Source of the DNA: Helianthus annuus
Taxonomy: Eukaryota; Streptophyta; Magnoliopsida; Asterales; Asteraceae
Assembly (NCBI RefSeq): GCF_002127325.2
Contig: NC_035444.2
Coordinates: 35,604,904 to 35,668,903 of the forward strand
Direction of reading: 5' to 3'
DNA length: 64,000 bases
Each line of letters opens with the position of its first letter. Positions within the stretch are counted from its first letter, which is position 1. The notes under the pieces were generated by a model. The model was not told where the DNA came from. It saw only the letters and a program-made list of their open reading frames with translations, and ran no database searches. Made by a program: the position numbers and the translations under genes. Below, one piece after another: positions 46,341 through 57,762 of the stretch.

Positions 46341-46439
46341 GCCGACGTAGCTTACGCCAGCTGAAAACTGTCTAGGTATCATCAGGAACCGGCGTAGCTT
46401 ACGCCTATGCTGATTAGAGGAACCGGCGTAGCTTACGCA
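46341..46439. repeat. Three copies of a GCGTAGCTTACGC hairpin motif
   Basis: Copies at 46341-46358, 46388-46405 and 46422-46439 read (A/G)CCG(A/G)CGTAGCTTACGC. The core is an inverted repeat, GCGTA-GCT-TACGC. Private repeated motifs like this occur in the copia LTRs of the window, so this may be an LTR fragment, but I cannot find its ends. Confidence 0.6.
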
Positions 46440-48139
46440 CATGCCGATTAGTTTCTACTTTCTCATAATTTCCTTTGTCTTTCTTCTGTTCCAAGCCTCT
46501 TGCACCTTCCTAATGCTTCCAATCTTTGTGTTTAACCTTTTAATCTTATGATCTTCCATTATCTTCTTATGCAACTCATTTGTGCCTCCAGAAACGCATC
46601 TAATCTTTATAGTTATCCTACAAAACATCAATCTCCCATAGTTACTTTGTTCCACATATTTAAAAACTTAAACACTCATAAAACCTAAAGTTTAACACAT
46701 ATAATTCACATTCCAAAAACCCGTCGATCAATAAGTTCATTCGGGGTTTGACCTTCAAAATGAGGGCATTTATCAAATCCAAATCCCCCAAGACATGTTC
46801 AAAAACAGTCGAAGCCGGTGCCATCATAGCCGATGAAATGTGGCTATGAAACGCCGAAGCCTCTGCACTAGAAAGACAGTAGGAATAAAGCATACAGGAA
46901 AAAGGTGAATATGTATGAGGTGTAAGACTTATGGAAAACTTCATGAGGTGTAAGCCTTCTAGGTTTGGATTGATTTTGACTTCAAAGGTTTTCCGATGAT
47001 GGCAGGTTAGGGCTTTGGGCGAAGGCCTCTGGTGGTTAGACGGTGAAATTATATTCGGTTTTTTTATTTTGACTTCAAATGATATGTGTTTAGGTATAAC
47101 AAATAGTGAAATCATTTTGTTCTAATCTGAGTGACGAAATGTCTTTCGCACCAAAGCCAGTCTTGGCGTTTTGATTTTGTTCCTTCTCACTTGGATTGAA
47201 GGGTGGGTGTATGCCTCACTGAAATTTCTTGCTTTAACCTTACCGGATGTTTTAACTTGGCTGAGCTTCATGGAAAGTATAAAGCTGAAGGTATACTCCC
47301 ACTTGTTAAGACCTTACACCTGTAGAATCATGATAAAAATTTGATGGTCAGTTGATGATGTGTTAGTTGATATTTATGATTGTTATTTTATTTTTATTTT
47401 TTGTAATAAGAGTTAATTAAAGCAAGGGTAAAATAGAAGTACATACTATTCAGAGATCATAATGTCATAGATTGCAAAGTAAGGTCACAGAATAACTTTC
47501 GGTTCGGTGTCCACCTGAAAGATCTTCTCAAGGAGTGTTTGGGATTGTATTTTCAAATTGAGAATTTGGTTATCGCTTTTCCAAATTGATGATAATCATT
47601 TTGGGTGTTGGGTCGATTATCAAAGTAGTGATACAGATAGCTAAGGAACAGCCACCCTGAACTCAAAGTTAAACACCCTTGTATCCACATTATAGGTTGC
47701 AAATGGGTGCATTATAAATTCGGGTTAAAAATAAATATTTTTGGTACATGCTAAATGGGTCGGGTACAACCACCGACACTTTTTGTACTTTACCTACCTA
47801 ATCTAAATACTTGATTTTCAAATGATATTAAAGACAATATTGTTTTCATGTTTTCGATGACAGTCTAAATGTTAAAGAAGATATGATTAAGAGGAAAACC
47901 AAAAACATGAGTTTTACTGCATAAAAATCGAAACAAGAGCTGGACTGTTGGAGATGGGAGTTTACTGGCTTCTTCAGCAGCCATAGCGATTGGGTCGGAA
48001 TGTATTTAAGTAAGGTTTTTTTTTTTATTATTATTATTATTATTTTTTTTTTTTTGCATTTCATTGTATCTTTTGAAATATGTATATTGTTGCAATACTT
48101 TATATCATTTTATTATTAGTAACAAATCATTTTTTGCAG
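46440..48139. other. Host DNA, unrecognised
   Basis: It contains a 151-codon minus-strand frame (47115-46660) with no recognised motif and Leu/Ser/His-rich composition, and a poly(T)/ATT run near 48020-48055. I cannot support a gene here. Lost upstream exons of the aminopeptidase fragment would be expected here but are not seen. Confidence 0.35.
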
Positions 48140-48468
48140 ATAGCAAGAAAAGTTTTGGATTTGGTTGGACGTTATGTGCGCCCTGGTATGACGACAAATG
48201 AAATTGATGTTGTGGTCCATGAAGCAACCAATGACTGGTATATCATTGTTTTTACTCTATATATTGATTTAAGGAAAAATATTCTTCTCGTTTATTCTTC
48301 AAAAATTATTACACATTTCTTTTTTGGTATTTGCAAGATGTAATATACATGTTAGTGTATTATTATTTGTTTCTCTAAATTGTAATTAAACTTTTTGATG
48401 ACTGGTCACTACATAAACATATCCATGTGTCCACTGAATTATCATTTCTCCCAAAGTTTGCATGTAAG
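48140..48468 (+). pseudogene. Methionine aminopeptidase (MAP1-like) two-exon fragment
   Basis: The exon at 48140-48237 follows a good acceptor (TTTTTTGCAG) and ends before GTATAT. Its translation contains RKVLDLVGRYVRPGMTTNEID and VVVHEAT, the start of the type I methionine aminopeptidase catalytic domain. A second exon-like stretch at 48420-48468 reads YP..PLNYHF, then continues in another frame as SPKVC before a stop. This matches the family's YPSPLNY...FPKS motif with substitutions and a frameshift. The metal-binding part of the enzyme is absent downstream. It is a decayed gene piece, cut off by the solo LTR and C2. Confidence 0.75.
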
Positions 48469-48973
48469 TACTTTTGACTCTGTATATTTCATTCTCAATC
48501 TCTTGTAGCCATCTTCTTTTGAAAACAATGCATTATGTTTCCTTTTTCTAAAATTATTAAAAGAAGTTGATGCAGTTGTCAACTTATGCCGTATTTGTTT
48601 ACGACACGTTACACGGGTAAGATATCATAGTTAGGTTAATATGAAACAAGCCAAGCAGGTTCTAATAATAGGTGTTTTATGTGAATTGTATACGTTCAAA
48701 TTCTACTACTTTTCCCTTTTATCTGTAATCCTTTTGGTGTTGTCATATTTCATTCTTAATTAATTACATGAAGTCGACTAATAAGATCAACTACCCGAAA
48801 ACAAAATTGTAATTTATCTTGTTTGAATCTACTATGTAATATGTTTCATTTGAAAAGGTTGAAGGTATAAATTTCCACAATCTATTAATCTCATTGTTTA
48901 TATCTTAATTATTTCATTCATGGTTTTGTTCATTTATCATAGGACCTGGGATTATTGTTTCAGATTGTGTATA
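48469..48973. other. Host DNA downstream of the aminopeptidase fragment
   Basis: AT-rich, probably old intron or flank. No further exon is recognised. Confidence 0.4.
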
Positions 48974-49603
48974 TGTAGGTCCGTTTTTTCTCGGAGGATC
49001 TGATACGTAACCTATCCTTGTTTATAACAAACACAATCGCGGGTGCGGAATCCCCGTAACAGTGCAAAGCAAACAATGTAAAGCAAACAACACGAACAGA
49101 TAATTAAAGATTCACTTAGATTAACAGGATGAGAACAAACTGCAAACACATACACACAATGTTTGACGATAAACTCTCAGTTTCTCTCTATGCTCTCATA
49201 AACTAAACTGTGAAACATGCTTGGTATATATACTGACCCTTGGACGAAAACCCTTTGGACGAAATCATGTGTGACGAAATCAGTGATTTCGCCACACATG
49301 TATCCACGAAAACTAAAGTGATTTCGCCATGATCTCTAACGAAAACACATGTGTTTTCGTCAAAACCAAAACAAGGACAGATTCTACTAAGGCATGGACA
49401 GTAAAGCAAGATTACACAACCTCTAAACATGATGCACACTAGCATTAAGTTAAGATACAAATACAAAGACAAAACGTCATACCAAGTAGGATAGGAGGAT
49501 ATCCGACTAGGTAGACACAACGGAACGTACAGACTCGATAACAAAAAGACTGTTTAACATACAACGAAACAAGACAAGTTACAGACACAAAACTGCACTA
49601 ACA
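48974..49603 (-). repeat. Solo LTR of a C2-related copia element (630 bp)
   Basis: It begins TGTAGGTCC like the C2 LTR and ends CACTAACA. The flanking five bases are GTATA (48969-48973) and ATATA (49604-49608), a one-mismatch target duplication. Inside are a TATA sequence (GGTATATATACTG near 49222) and about eight GACGAAA or CGAAAA units, the motif also repeated in the C2 LTR. No internal domain adjoins it. Confidence 0.75.
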
Positions 49604-49608
49604 ATATA

Positions 49609-49783
49609 CATATTTATTTTTTACGCACCATATAACTATATAGACGTAATTTGATTTTACAGGCTTAAATGAGACAAAATTTAATTTTGAAACACTTTGT
49701 GGTGGATGTTGAATACGGATGTAAATGCACTTCAGGATGATAAATGCGAGAAGAGGCTTCTCGAAGATTCGTTGAAGATTTGC
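49609..49783. other. Remnant sequence left of C2
   Basis: A short open frame around 49697-49788 has no recognised motif. It continues beyond C2 at 59714, where a copia-like purine tract follows, so it could be the last part of an older copia internal region. Confidence 0.3.
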
Positions 49784-49788
49784 AGATC

Positions 49789-50502
49789 TGTAGGTCCAAC
49801 TAGTGGAGGATCTAGTCGCCTAATCCTTGTATACGAACAAACCCGGTTGTGCGGAATCCAAACGGGAGAGCAAACCGAGATTGAGACACAAAAACAACAA
49901 GCAAGATATAACGTTTAACGATTCAAATGTTATAACAGAAGAGTTTGTTTACAACGATTATACAAGATTATATTCTCACAAACTCTCTCAGTTCTCTTAT
50001 GTCTCTCAGTTCTGTGTCTAATTCTTTTCTGTCTTCGGACTCCTCCTTATATAGGGACCAGGGCGACGAAAGTCTCGACGAAACATCAATGAGTCGACGA
50101 AACATCTGCAGACGACGAAAGTCTCGACGAAACAACCATAGATGACGAAACATGGGGAGTTTCTTCAAAGGAGGCATGCAGGAGTTTCGTCAAGTATGCA
50201 TAGCATGTCTTTTGTCATTCATGAATTGCTTGGAATCTTCGACAGGAGCATGTGTAAAAAGACGTACACAGCAAACAACTTAATTGGTTAGAACATGCAA
50301 AAGTCTTCATATGACATCATCATCATGATGTCATGGTGATGTGGCGTCGGGAACCAGTTCGCAGCGCTTCGTGCTTCGCGTGTCAAACTCTGGGGCGCGC
50401 GACGGAGGAATGTCGTGACATCGGGCTTGAGCCGAACCTAACCGAGTCGAAACGAACCGATACGAACTGAACCGAGTCGCGTCCATATAAAGTGTGCCAA
50501 CA
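49789..50502 (-). repeat. C2 3' LTR (714 bp)
   Basis: It matches 58993-59708 with few differences. GTCTCGACGAAA-type units (at least six GACGAAA in about 50053-50155) and a TATATAG element near 50050 are present. Confidence 0.95.
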
Positions 50503-52286
50503 AACTCCCCCTTGGACGCTACTCGTAAGGTTCATCTTCCATGTCTTCCATGTCGGAGGATCTTCAAAGTTTTCACGTGTCGTAAGTAGAAAGTGTATCA
50601 ACAAACTCCCCATTTCATTTAGGAAGTGTGTTAACAAACTCCCCCTTAACATAAGCTCTCCCTTGAGTTATGCTCGTGAATCTGTTGATCTTCAATTCTT
50701 TAGATCCTTGAGGTGTTTATGATAGGTCAGCGGAAACTCGATCATCTTTATCTTTCGAGTGTCTCCATGTCGTCTCTTCATTCCGAAGCTTGTCGCGCAA
50801 TGAGAACAACCGCTTGGAATATAGTTAACATAAACAAACGACACACATGTGACCAGTTTTCAATCAACTACCGTCCGACAGTTTGAAAGGTTAACAAATT
50901 GTTCCATTTTTGGTTTTAACTTTCAAAATTTGCAAATTTCGACCATTTACGAAGATTTAGTCGATTTGGTTTTCAATCAGATTTCAAATGTCGAAGACTC
51001 GAGTTCCAACATCGTACAATCAAAAAATAAGATAGAAATAAAATCTTTTTGGCTTTTAGAAAGTTTATATTAAAACACACCTAAAATCTTTTTGGTTTTT
51101 TTTTTTTTTTTTACTATTTCAAATGTAAAGACGGAAAGCAGTAAATAAATATATACAGAGATGCAGAAACTGAAAGCAGTAAATAAATATTACAGACAAT
51201 CTTTTTGCGAGTTTCGAGGGTAAGAGAATCATATCAGTGTATGGTCACGCCAAAATGCTCTTGTTGTTCAATTAGTTAACATTTAGATAAGCATCCTATA
51301 ACGATTATCGGTATTGTTGTCCACATAAGCTTAACTTATCAGATGTAATCATGGAGAGGGGATATGATTAGTGTATGATTTATACTTACCGACCATTATT
51401 CATCCACACACGACACATTCACGTATCAAGGTATGCACGAGGGTTCATCTTACTGGTGAGTATACCATTTATCATCTGTTTGCAACGTATATGATGTGAG
51501 ATACTCACTTATTTTTGGATGAATACAAGCCCTATGTGATAAAATCACTTATTGATGAGGAACTTGATATTCAATGCATGAGCGCACAGGAGGAAGTCCG
51601 TGAACAAGTCAGTACTAACGTACAGCAAAGAGACGAACTTGACTCCTGGATAAATGTGATATATTATCACTTATTGATTGGGACATGTGATTGTTTATCA
51701 CTTATTGAGGTCAGATGCATCATGTATTATATACATGTTTGTATGATATTTACACGTATGTATGGTATCATGGAAAATCTAGAATTGCGTCCCCGTTGTT
51801 TTTTGGTAAAAGAAACAACCATGATACCCAGATGATAAACATCATAAAGACCACATATCTCAGAACCTTGGCAATCTATCAAACGAAATTTCGGTACTAA
51901 GACCATATGCCAATGAGCGGTTCCCACACAGTCTTCAGTCTATTTAGGTTTATATCGCCCTGCACACTTTAAAATGATTGTGAGCCTACCGGTACATCTT
52001 ATATAGAGCTGCTTATCGTTTTTCATTTTAGGTTCAAAGAGGATTGAACAGACCACTGATGTACTATCATTTTCTCTTTTTCTCGCCAGGAAACTCATTT
52101 TTGTTTTTCTATTGTTTTTGTGTTTTTGAAATTTTTCGATGTTTTTGTATTTTTAAAAAAAATTTCAATGTTTTTGTATTTTTCGTTTTTACTCCCCCTA
52201 AAATGCAAAAAGTACGAGAAATTAAGAAAACACAAACAAATATTTACAAATGATTTTCCGATGTTGGTTTTACTCTGGTTTGACCT
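50503..52286 (-). other. C2 post-pol region with several purine tracts
   Basis: Mostly non-coding. On the minus strand GGGGGAGT tracts occur near 50505 (adjoining the LTR), 50638 and 52193, with a GGGGAGT near 50603. A poly(T) run lies at 51094-51111. A fragmentary plus-strand frame (51515-51835) has no recognised motif. This is the place of the env-like ORF in SIRE elements, but I see no envelope-type features. Confidence 0.65.
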
Positions 52287-52976
52287 TAATGCCGTTTACC
52301 ATTAATAAAAAGTCAAATCTTGATTTGTCAAAAGCTTTGGTAAAAAGGTCGGCACGTTGGTCATCGGTGTGGACCTTAACAACATCGATAAGCCTTTTAT
52401 CAAAGCAATCACGTATGAAGTGATATTTAATCTCGATTGTTTTGGCTTTGAATGCTGCACATGATTTCTAGTGATCTGTAAGGCAACACAATTATCAACG
52501 AAAATAGGAGTAGATAGGAATTCAAAACCGTAGTCGCGCATTTGTTGTTGAATCCACAGGACTTGGGAGCAACAACTTGAGGCAGCAATGTATTCAGCTT
52601 CACAGGTTGATGTAGCGACACAAGTCTGCTTCTTACACTGCCATGTGACCAGGCGATTTCCTAAAAACTGACATCCAGCCGTTGTGGATTTACCGTCGAT
52701 TTTGCAGCCACCAAAATCAGAATCACTGAACGCGATCAAGTCGAAGCTATTATCCCTAGGGTACCAGAGACCGGTGTCCGGGCAACCCTTCAAATAACGA
52801 CAAATCCTTTTTACAGGTGCTAGATGTGAGGCCTTCGGATTGGCTTGATATCGGGCGAGCAGGCATGTAGGATACATTATATCGGGCCTCGAGGCTGTGA
52901 GATACATAAGAGATCCGATCATTGCGCGATAGAATGAAGAGTTAACGCTTTCACCCTTCAAGTCCGGAGTAATCTC
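52287..52976 (-). pseudogene. C2 RNase H region
   Basis: The frame 52961-52302 begins with the linker between RT and RNase H (YRAMIGSLMYLTASRPDI). It has the copia RNase H motifs FSDSDFGGCKIDGKSTTAG, STCEAEYIAASSC and ALQITRN. The end of the frame is altered by a frameshift near 52440. RT motifs normally found just upstream are missing. Confidence 0.88.
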
Positions 52977-54047
52977 GGTTCAACGTGTAGCATGCAGAGG
53001 CCACAGCTTCACTCCAGAAGGGAATAGACAACTGTGACTCTACCAACGTAGTCCTCGCTGTTTCGATCAATGTCCGGTTCTTACGCTCAGCGACGCCATT
53101 TTGTTGAGGGGTGTATATCTAGCACTGAATTCGTGAAGAATGCCTTTGGATCTACAGAACTCCTCCATGGCATGAATTTTAAACTCGGTTCCATTGTCGA
53201 TGCGTATGCGTCTAACTTTCAAAGTATACAAATTCTCAATCGTTGTGATCAGGTTTTTGATAATTTCGAAAGTTTCACTCTTGTGTGCCATAAATGCCAC
53301 CCAAGAAAATCTTGAATAATCATCCGTCACAACGAGGCAGTACGAGTCATTACTGATGCTTTTGCGATTGACAGGACCGAATAAATCCATGTGCAAGCGT
53401 TCAAGCGGCACTGCGACTGTGTTGATCTTCTTTATCGGGTGCAATTTCTTACTTTGTTTTCCTTTCTGGCACAAAACACAGACGTCTTGCAAGTGAAAGT
53501 TTTTGACGGGAACACCATTTACTAACTCATTCTTCACCAGATGATTCATTTTCCTTAGGTGAATGTGTCCCATCCGTCTGTGGCAATAGATTGTTTCCTT
53601 TTCCGTGGCTTTAGAAACAAAACATGTTACTTGTGCAGACGTTGTGATTGCTTGGCTCATATCGAGGACATACAAATCATTAACCCTTGGTGCAGATAAG
53701 AGATTCCAGTCTTTCGGGATCTTGAAACCGGGCTTCAGCACATAGCATCCATTAGCATCAAAATGCACTGAAAACTTCTTATCACAGATTTGAGAAACAC
53801 TTAGAAGATTGTGATCAAGTTGTTGCACAAAATTGATCTTGTCAAAGCTGACAGCCCTGTTGGAAACCATTCCTTCACCGGTAATATATCCGCCTTTATC
53901 TCCAGCAAAAGCAACATAACCTCCTCTAATAGATTTAACGTCATATAGAAGTCTCATGTCGCCTGTCATGTGCCTTGTCATGTGCCTGGATGCCCCACTA
54001 TCAACAATCCAAAGACTACTGATAGTTCCTCCTAGAACACCTTGCAC
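52977..54047 (-). pseudogene. C2 protease and integrase
   Basis: Starting near 54047, the protease active site IVDSGASRHMT is at about 53975-54010. The GAG-pre-integrase/zinc domain follows (CHRRMGH...CVLCQKGKQ, about 53470-53590). The integrase core shows MDLFGPVN, VTDDYSR and RIRIDNGTEF. A frame disturbance near 53100 occurs just before the catalytic Glu region. Past it, integrase text can be followed to about 52980, where it joins RNase H sequence directly. Confidence 0.88.
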
Positions 54048-57000
54048 ATGAACTCAAATGATCAGTTGGAGATGGGGACCCAAGCCTTCGTGGACTTGGG
54101 TCTTCCATTTTCATCGACAAAAGTTATTTCGACTTCGGGGATGATTTGGAAATGGTGATGCTCCCCCTGAGTTTGTGGCCAATTTAGGTTTCAATGTCTG
54201 TTGAGTTTTACCAGTTTGATTGTTTGAAATTTTAACTTCGTGATTGTTTGAAGTTTTTGAAAGTTTTGAAATTTTTGGTTTAACTGAAACAAATTGTTTT
54301 TGTACCACATCGGTTTTAAGAGCTTTTTCAATTACCTTGATTTGCTTGCGTTTCTGTTTCTTTTCCCTTTCTTTCACAAGACGGGAATCTTGTTTTAGAG
54401 AAACAGATCGCTTTTGGTAATTTTGTTCATGGGGAACATCAACTTTTGCTTTTAACTTATGAAGATACGGACAATTTCGAATTATATGTCCAATTTCACC
54501 ACACTCGAAACATGATCTTCGTTCAACAAACCCCGAAGTATCATGTTGATGTCTCGTTGATGAACTTGGTGATTTCGAAGTACTTGGTCCTGAATTGTTT
54601 TGACCATCTCTTTGCAAAATTTTAACTTGCTTAACATAATCCGTGTTAGATTTGTTTTCAAATGTTTCAATTTTATCAGTTCCCTTCGACTTCACAAAGT
54701 TCACCTTCTTGTTCTTTCTTTGGTTTTGTTCCTTCCGACCCTGAGTTGTCGATTTTCCCTTTGGTTTGGTGTGATTTTACTGAAATTTCTCTGTTGGTAA
54801 TTTTTGATTGCTATATTGTTTTCGAATTTCAGCTTTTGGAATCGGAGGACATTGTGTTACCACAACTCGTGAACTTGACTCTCCGAAAAACTTACTTGTC
54901 GAATCCTCAAAAACTTTACAGATTAAAGATTGATTGACATTTTTAATCGGAAAATCTTTGTTTGAATAAACTTTATCATCACCAACCAGAGTGTACAACA
55001 ACTTCACACTCTCAGACTCTTCTGCAGAAGTGGACTTAACCTGAACAGTCTTAGCCGGTTTAGCAGGAGGATCACATAGAATGTGATTCTCGAGAGGTAT
55101 GTCCTCTTCTTTGATAACTGCTTCAGACTGTGCAGAGTCAGTAACATCGGATTCATCATCTGAAGAATAAGCATCCTCAACAATGACTGGAGGATCCTGA
55201 TTTTGTTCAGCAGTTGATACTTTCGTATCTGCTGACACATCCGAATCTGATGATGCTTCCTTTTTGTAACCAAGTCCCGCTGCGAATTCCTCAACATTTA
55301 AAGGAACAAATGGCTCAAATTGGGGTTTATCTTCCTCATCAGGCATGGCAGTGTAATTGTGTCTAACAGGTGGAGGACACTTCTTATAGCCAATGCACAT
55401 GACATCCCTTTTCTCCTTCTGTATGTCAATGATGTGATCCAGCACATACCTAGAGTTTGAGTAACTATTTAACCTAAGCAGGATCGCCTCATTTTCACAC
55501 TTGACACAGGCCAACTCCTTTTGTGCTTCCTCGAGCCTAGTGATGTAATTATTTATAGCAGTTTGTTTTCTTGAAACTGTTTTTACTAGCTCGGTTTTAT
55601 CTTCCCTTAATGTGTCAATTACTTTCTTAAATTCTTTTTATGATTTTTATGGAACAGGTTGACCTATGTGCATTTTGCGAGATCCACAATCAAACTTTGA
55701 TTGTGGATAAATGTCACGCCATACTTGCTTTGCAAATCATCATATTTGCTTTGCAAGTCAGACAATTTCCCACCCAAATCAACACAATTATCACATTTAT
55801 CAGACTTAGATTCATCGACACATACCTGACTTGACGAATTGCCAACATTAGCCTGAATGATGAGAAGACAAAGAAGAAGAATAAGCAGCTTGATCCACAA
55901 GAATAGATCTTCTGTCATTTCCTACTTTAGCTTCCCTTAAGAGTTCCTCAATATCTGCATCAATGGACTCATGTGACACTTCATCCAAACCATCTTCTCC
56001 TGAACTTGCGGTTTCCTCATCTGAGCTTCCACTATAACCAGAACTGTCTTCATCAGAAGATTCTCCTCCACATGCATGTTTTGATCCTTGACAACCTCAG
56101 CAAAACAAGTTGTTCCACCCTGATCACCGTTACCCAACTGAATCAACCAGTCACAACCTTCATCAACTTGCACCACGAGAGCTCGATTGTTGTTTGATGG
56201 ACCTGCTTGATGAGTATTGTTTGCAGGCATGAAGGCACGCTCAATATTCCTGGTCTGATTCTGATTCTGTTGATTGCCTTGATTTCTGAATGGATTCTGA
56301 TTTCCATGCCGAGCTGCCTTCGTACATTCACGTTTGAAGTGACCCCGTTCACCAAATTTGAAACACTTGACCGCCTGCTTATCGAACCCATACTTGGTAT
56401 CTTTCTTGCTTTCCAAGCTGGTTCTACCGGTTCTTTCCATAAAATCTTTTGCTCGCCTCACAGCACTAGCAAATGCCCACTTGATATCCATCAAATCCAT
56501 TTCATCCTAATCTATCTGCTGATAATCTTCCTGAGTTAAATTGATATTCCCAATTTGCCCTACTACCAACCCACAGTAGGCGCTCACCAAAGTGTTTAAC
56601 AGCTCCATACGTTCCTTTGCCACCTCAACACTCACTTTCGAGAAACTTGAAGTGTCTAGCCGAACTGTGTTTGAATTAGTTGGTTGACCAGCGTTGACTG
56701 TTGATGAAGTGTTTCCATAACAGGCTTATTGTTGACCTTTGTAGTTTGGATCAAGAAATGATGGTACTCAAGTAGACTAATACCTTTGCTCTACGGGAGC
56801 TGGTTTTGGTGTTCCATACATATCGGTGCTCGAGACGAAAGCCGTTTGAAGCTGAGCATGTTGAGCAGGTTTTGCAACTGTGCTGGTCCTTCCACAGTTT
56901 CCATAGTACATCTCGGGATTTTTTGGAACCGGCACTCTTTTTGCCTTCCTGATTTCCTCTTGATCTTTGTTCTCTAAGAGTTGAATGAAATCATGGATAT

Positions 57001-57762
57001 TGGTTGTATCCAGCGTACCATTATACTTCAGAATCTCCAAGAAACCATTCCATAAACTGGCAATGCATCGGCAAACTTTGTGACAACCTCTTCCGGAGTT
57101 ACCAATACCCCAAAATTACCCATTTCACTCAGCAGATGATAATATCGACTTGTAAGATCTCCCAGTGACTCCCTTTCCATACACATGAAGCCGTCGAATT
57201 CCTTTTTGAGCAGATCATGTCTCAGTTTGCGTGACGATGCATTTCTGTGACCTCTCGCCTTCAATGCATCCCATAGACCTTTTGTCGTTTTGAATCTCAC
57301 AAACTGATGATAAATATCTTTGTTTAAGGCTTGAGTTAGAATTGAATATGCTTTCTTTTCTAAATCATATGCCTTTTTATCTTCGGCAGAAAGATCTCCA
57401 AACGTTGAAACATTTGAACCGGCTTCTTCAAGTGCTTGATCAAATTCCGTGGTAAAAGATAACCATAACTCCGTGTTTTGCCCAAGAACATACGTATGAA
57501 ATCTTTCTTCCCAACCGGGATACTCGTTCATATGCATTGGTTTCGGTGGACGATTGTTACTACCGGTTTCATTTTCGCTCAGAAGAAGACTTTGTATACT
57601 TTGATTTTGGTTAGTAACAAGTGCCCACTGGTTTGCCGTAATAGGAGTCGTTTGTGCTGATGACGAGGTTGTGGGAGACTGAGCCCATGAAGGTACTAAA
57701 CCTTTACCCGTATACATATCCGCATTAGGGTCAGGTTTCCAACCCCACCAGTCTGACGTCAT
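54048..57762 (-). pseudogene. C2 extended gag with two zinc knuckles, fragmented
   Basis: ATG at 57762. The N-terminal gag frame (57762-57028) has a UBN2-like domain (YPGWEERFHTYVLG, TTKGLWDALKARG, LLKKEFDGF). Later pieces are in shifted frames: 57040-56777, 56500-55937, 55514-54777 and 54704-54111. The first knuckle reads CFKFGERGHFKREC (about 56325-56366), with Phe in place of its second Cys. The second, CFECGEIGHIIRNC (about 54475-54516), is intact. Between them is an acidic Ser/Asp/Glu-rich stretch (about 55020-55260). The layout matches the C1 gag, including the distal second knuckle. Confidence 0.85.

Noticed and set aside
46660..47115. 151-codon minus-strand frame as a host gene
   Set aside because: No recognisable domain, low-complexity Ser/Leu/His composition and no splice or promoter context. 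Kept only as a remark.
51515..51835. Env-like ORF of C2
   Set aside because: It is on the strand opposite to the element and has no signal peptide, transmembrane segment or coiled coil.
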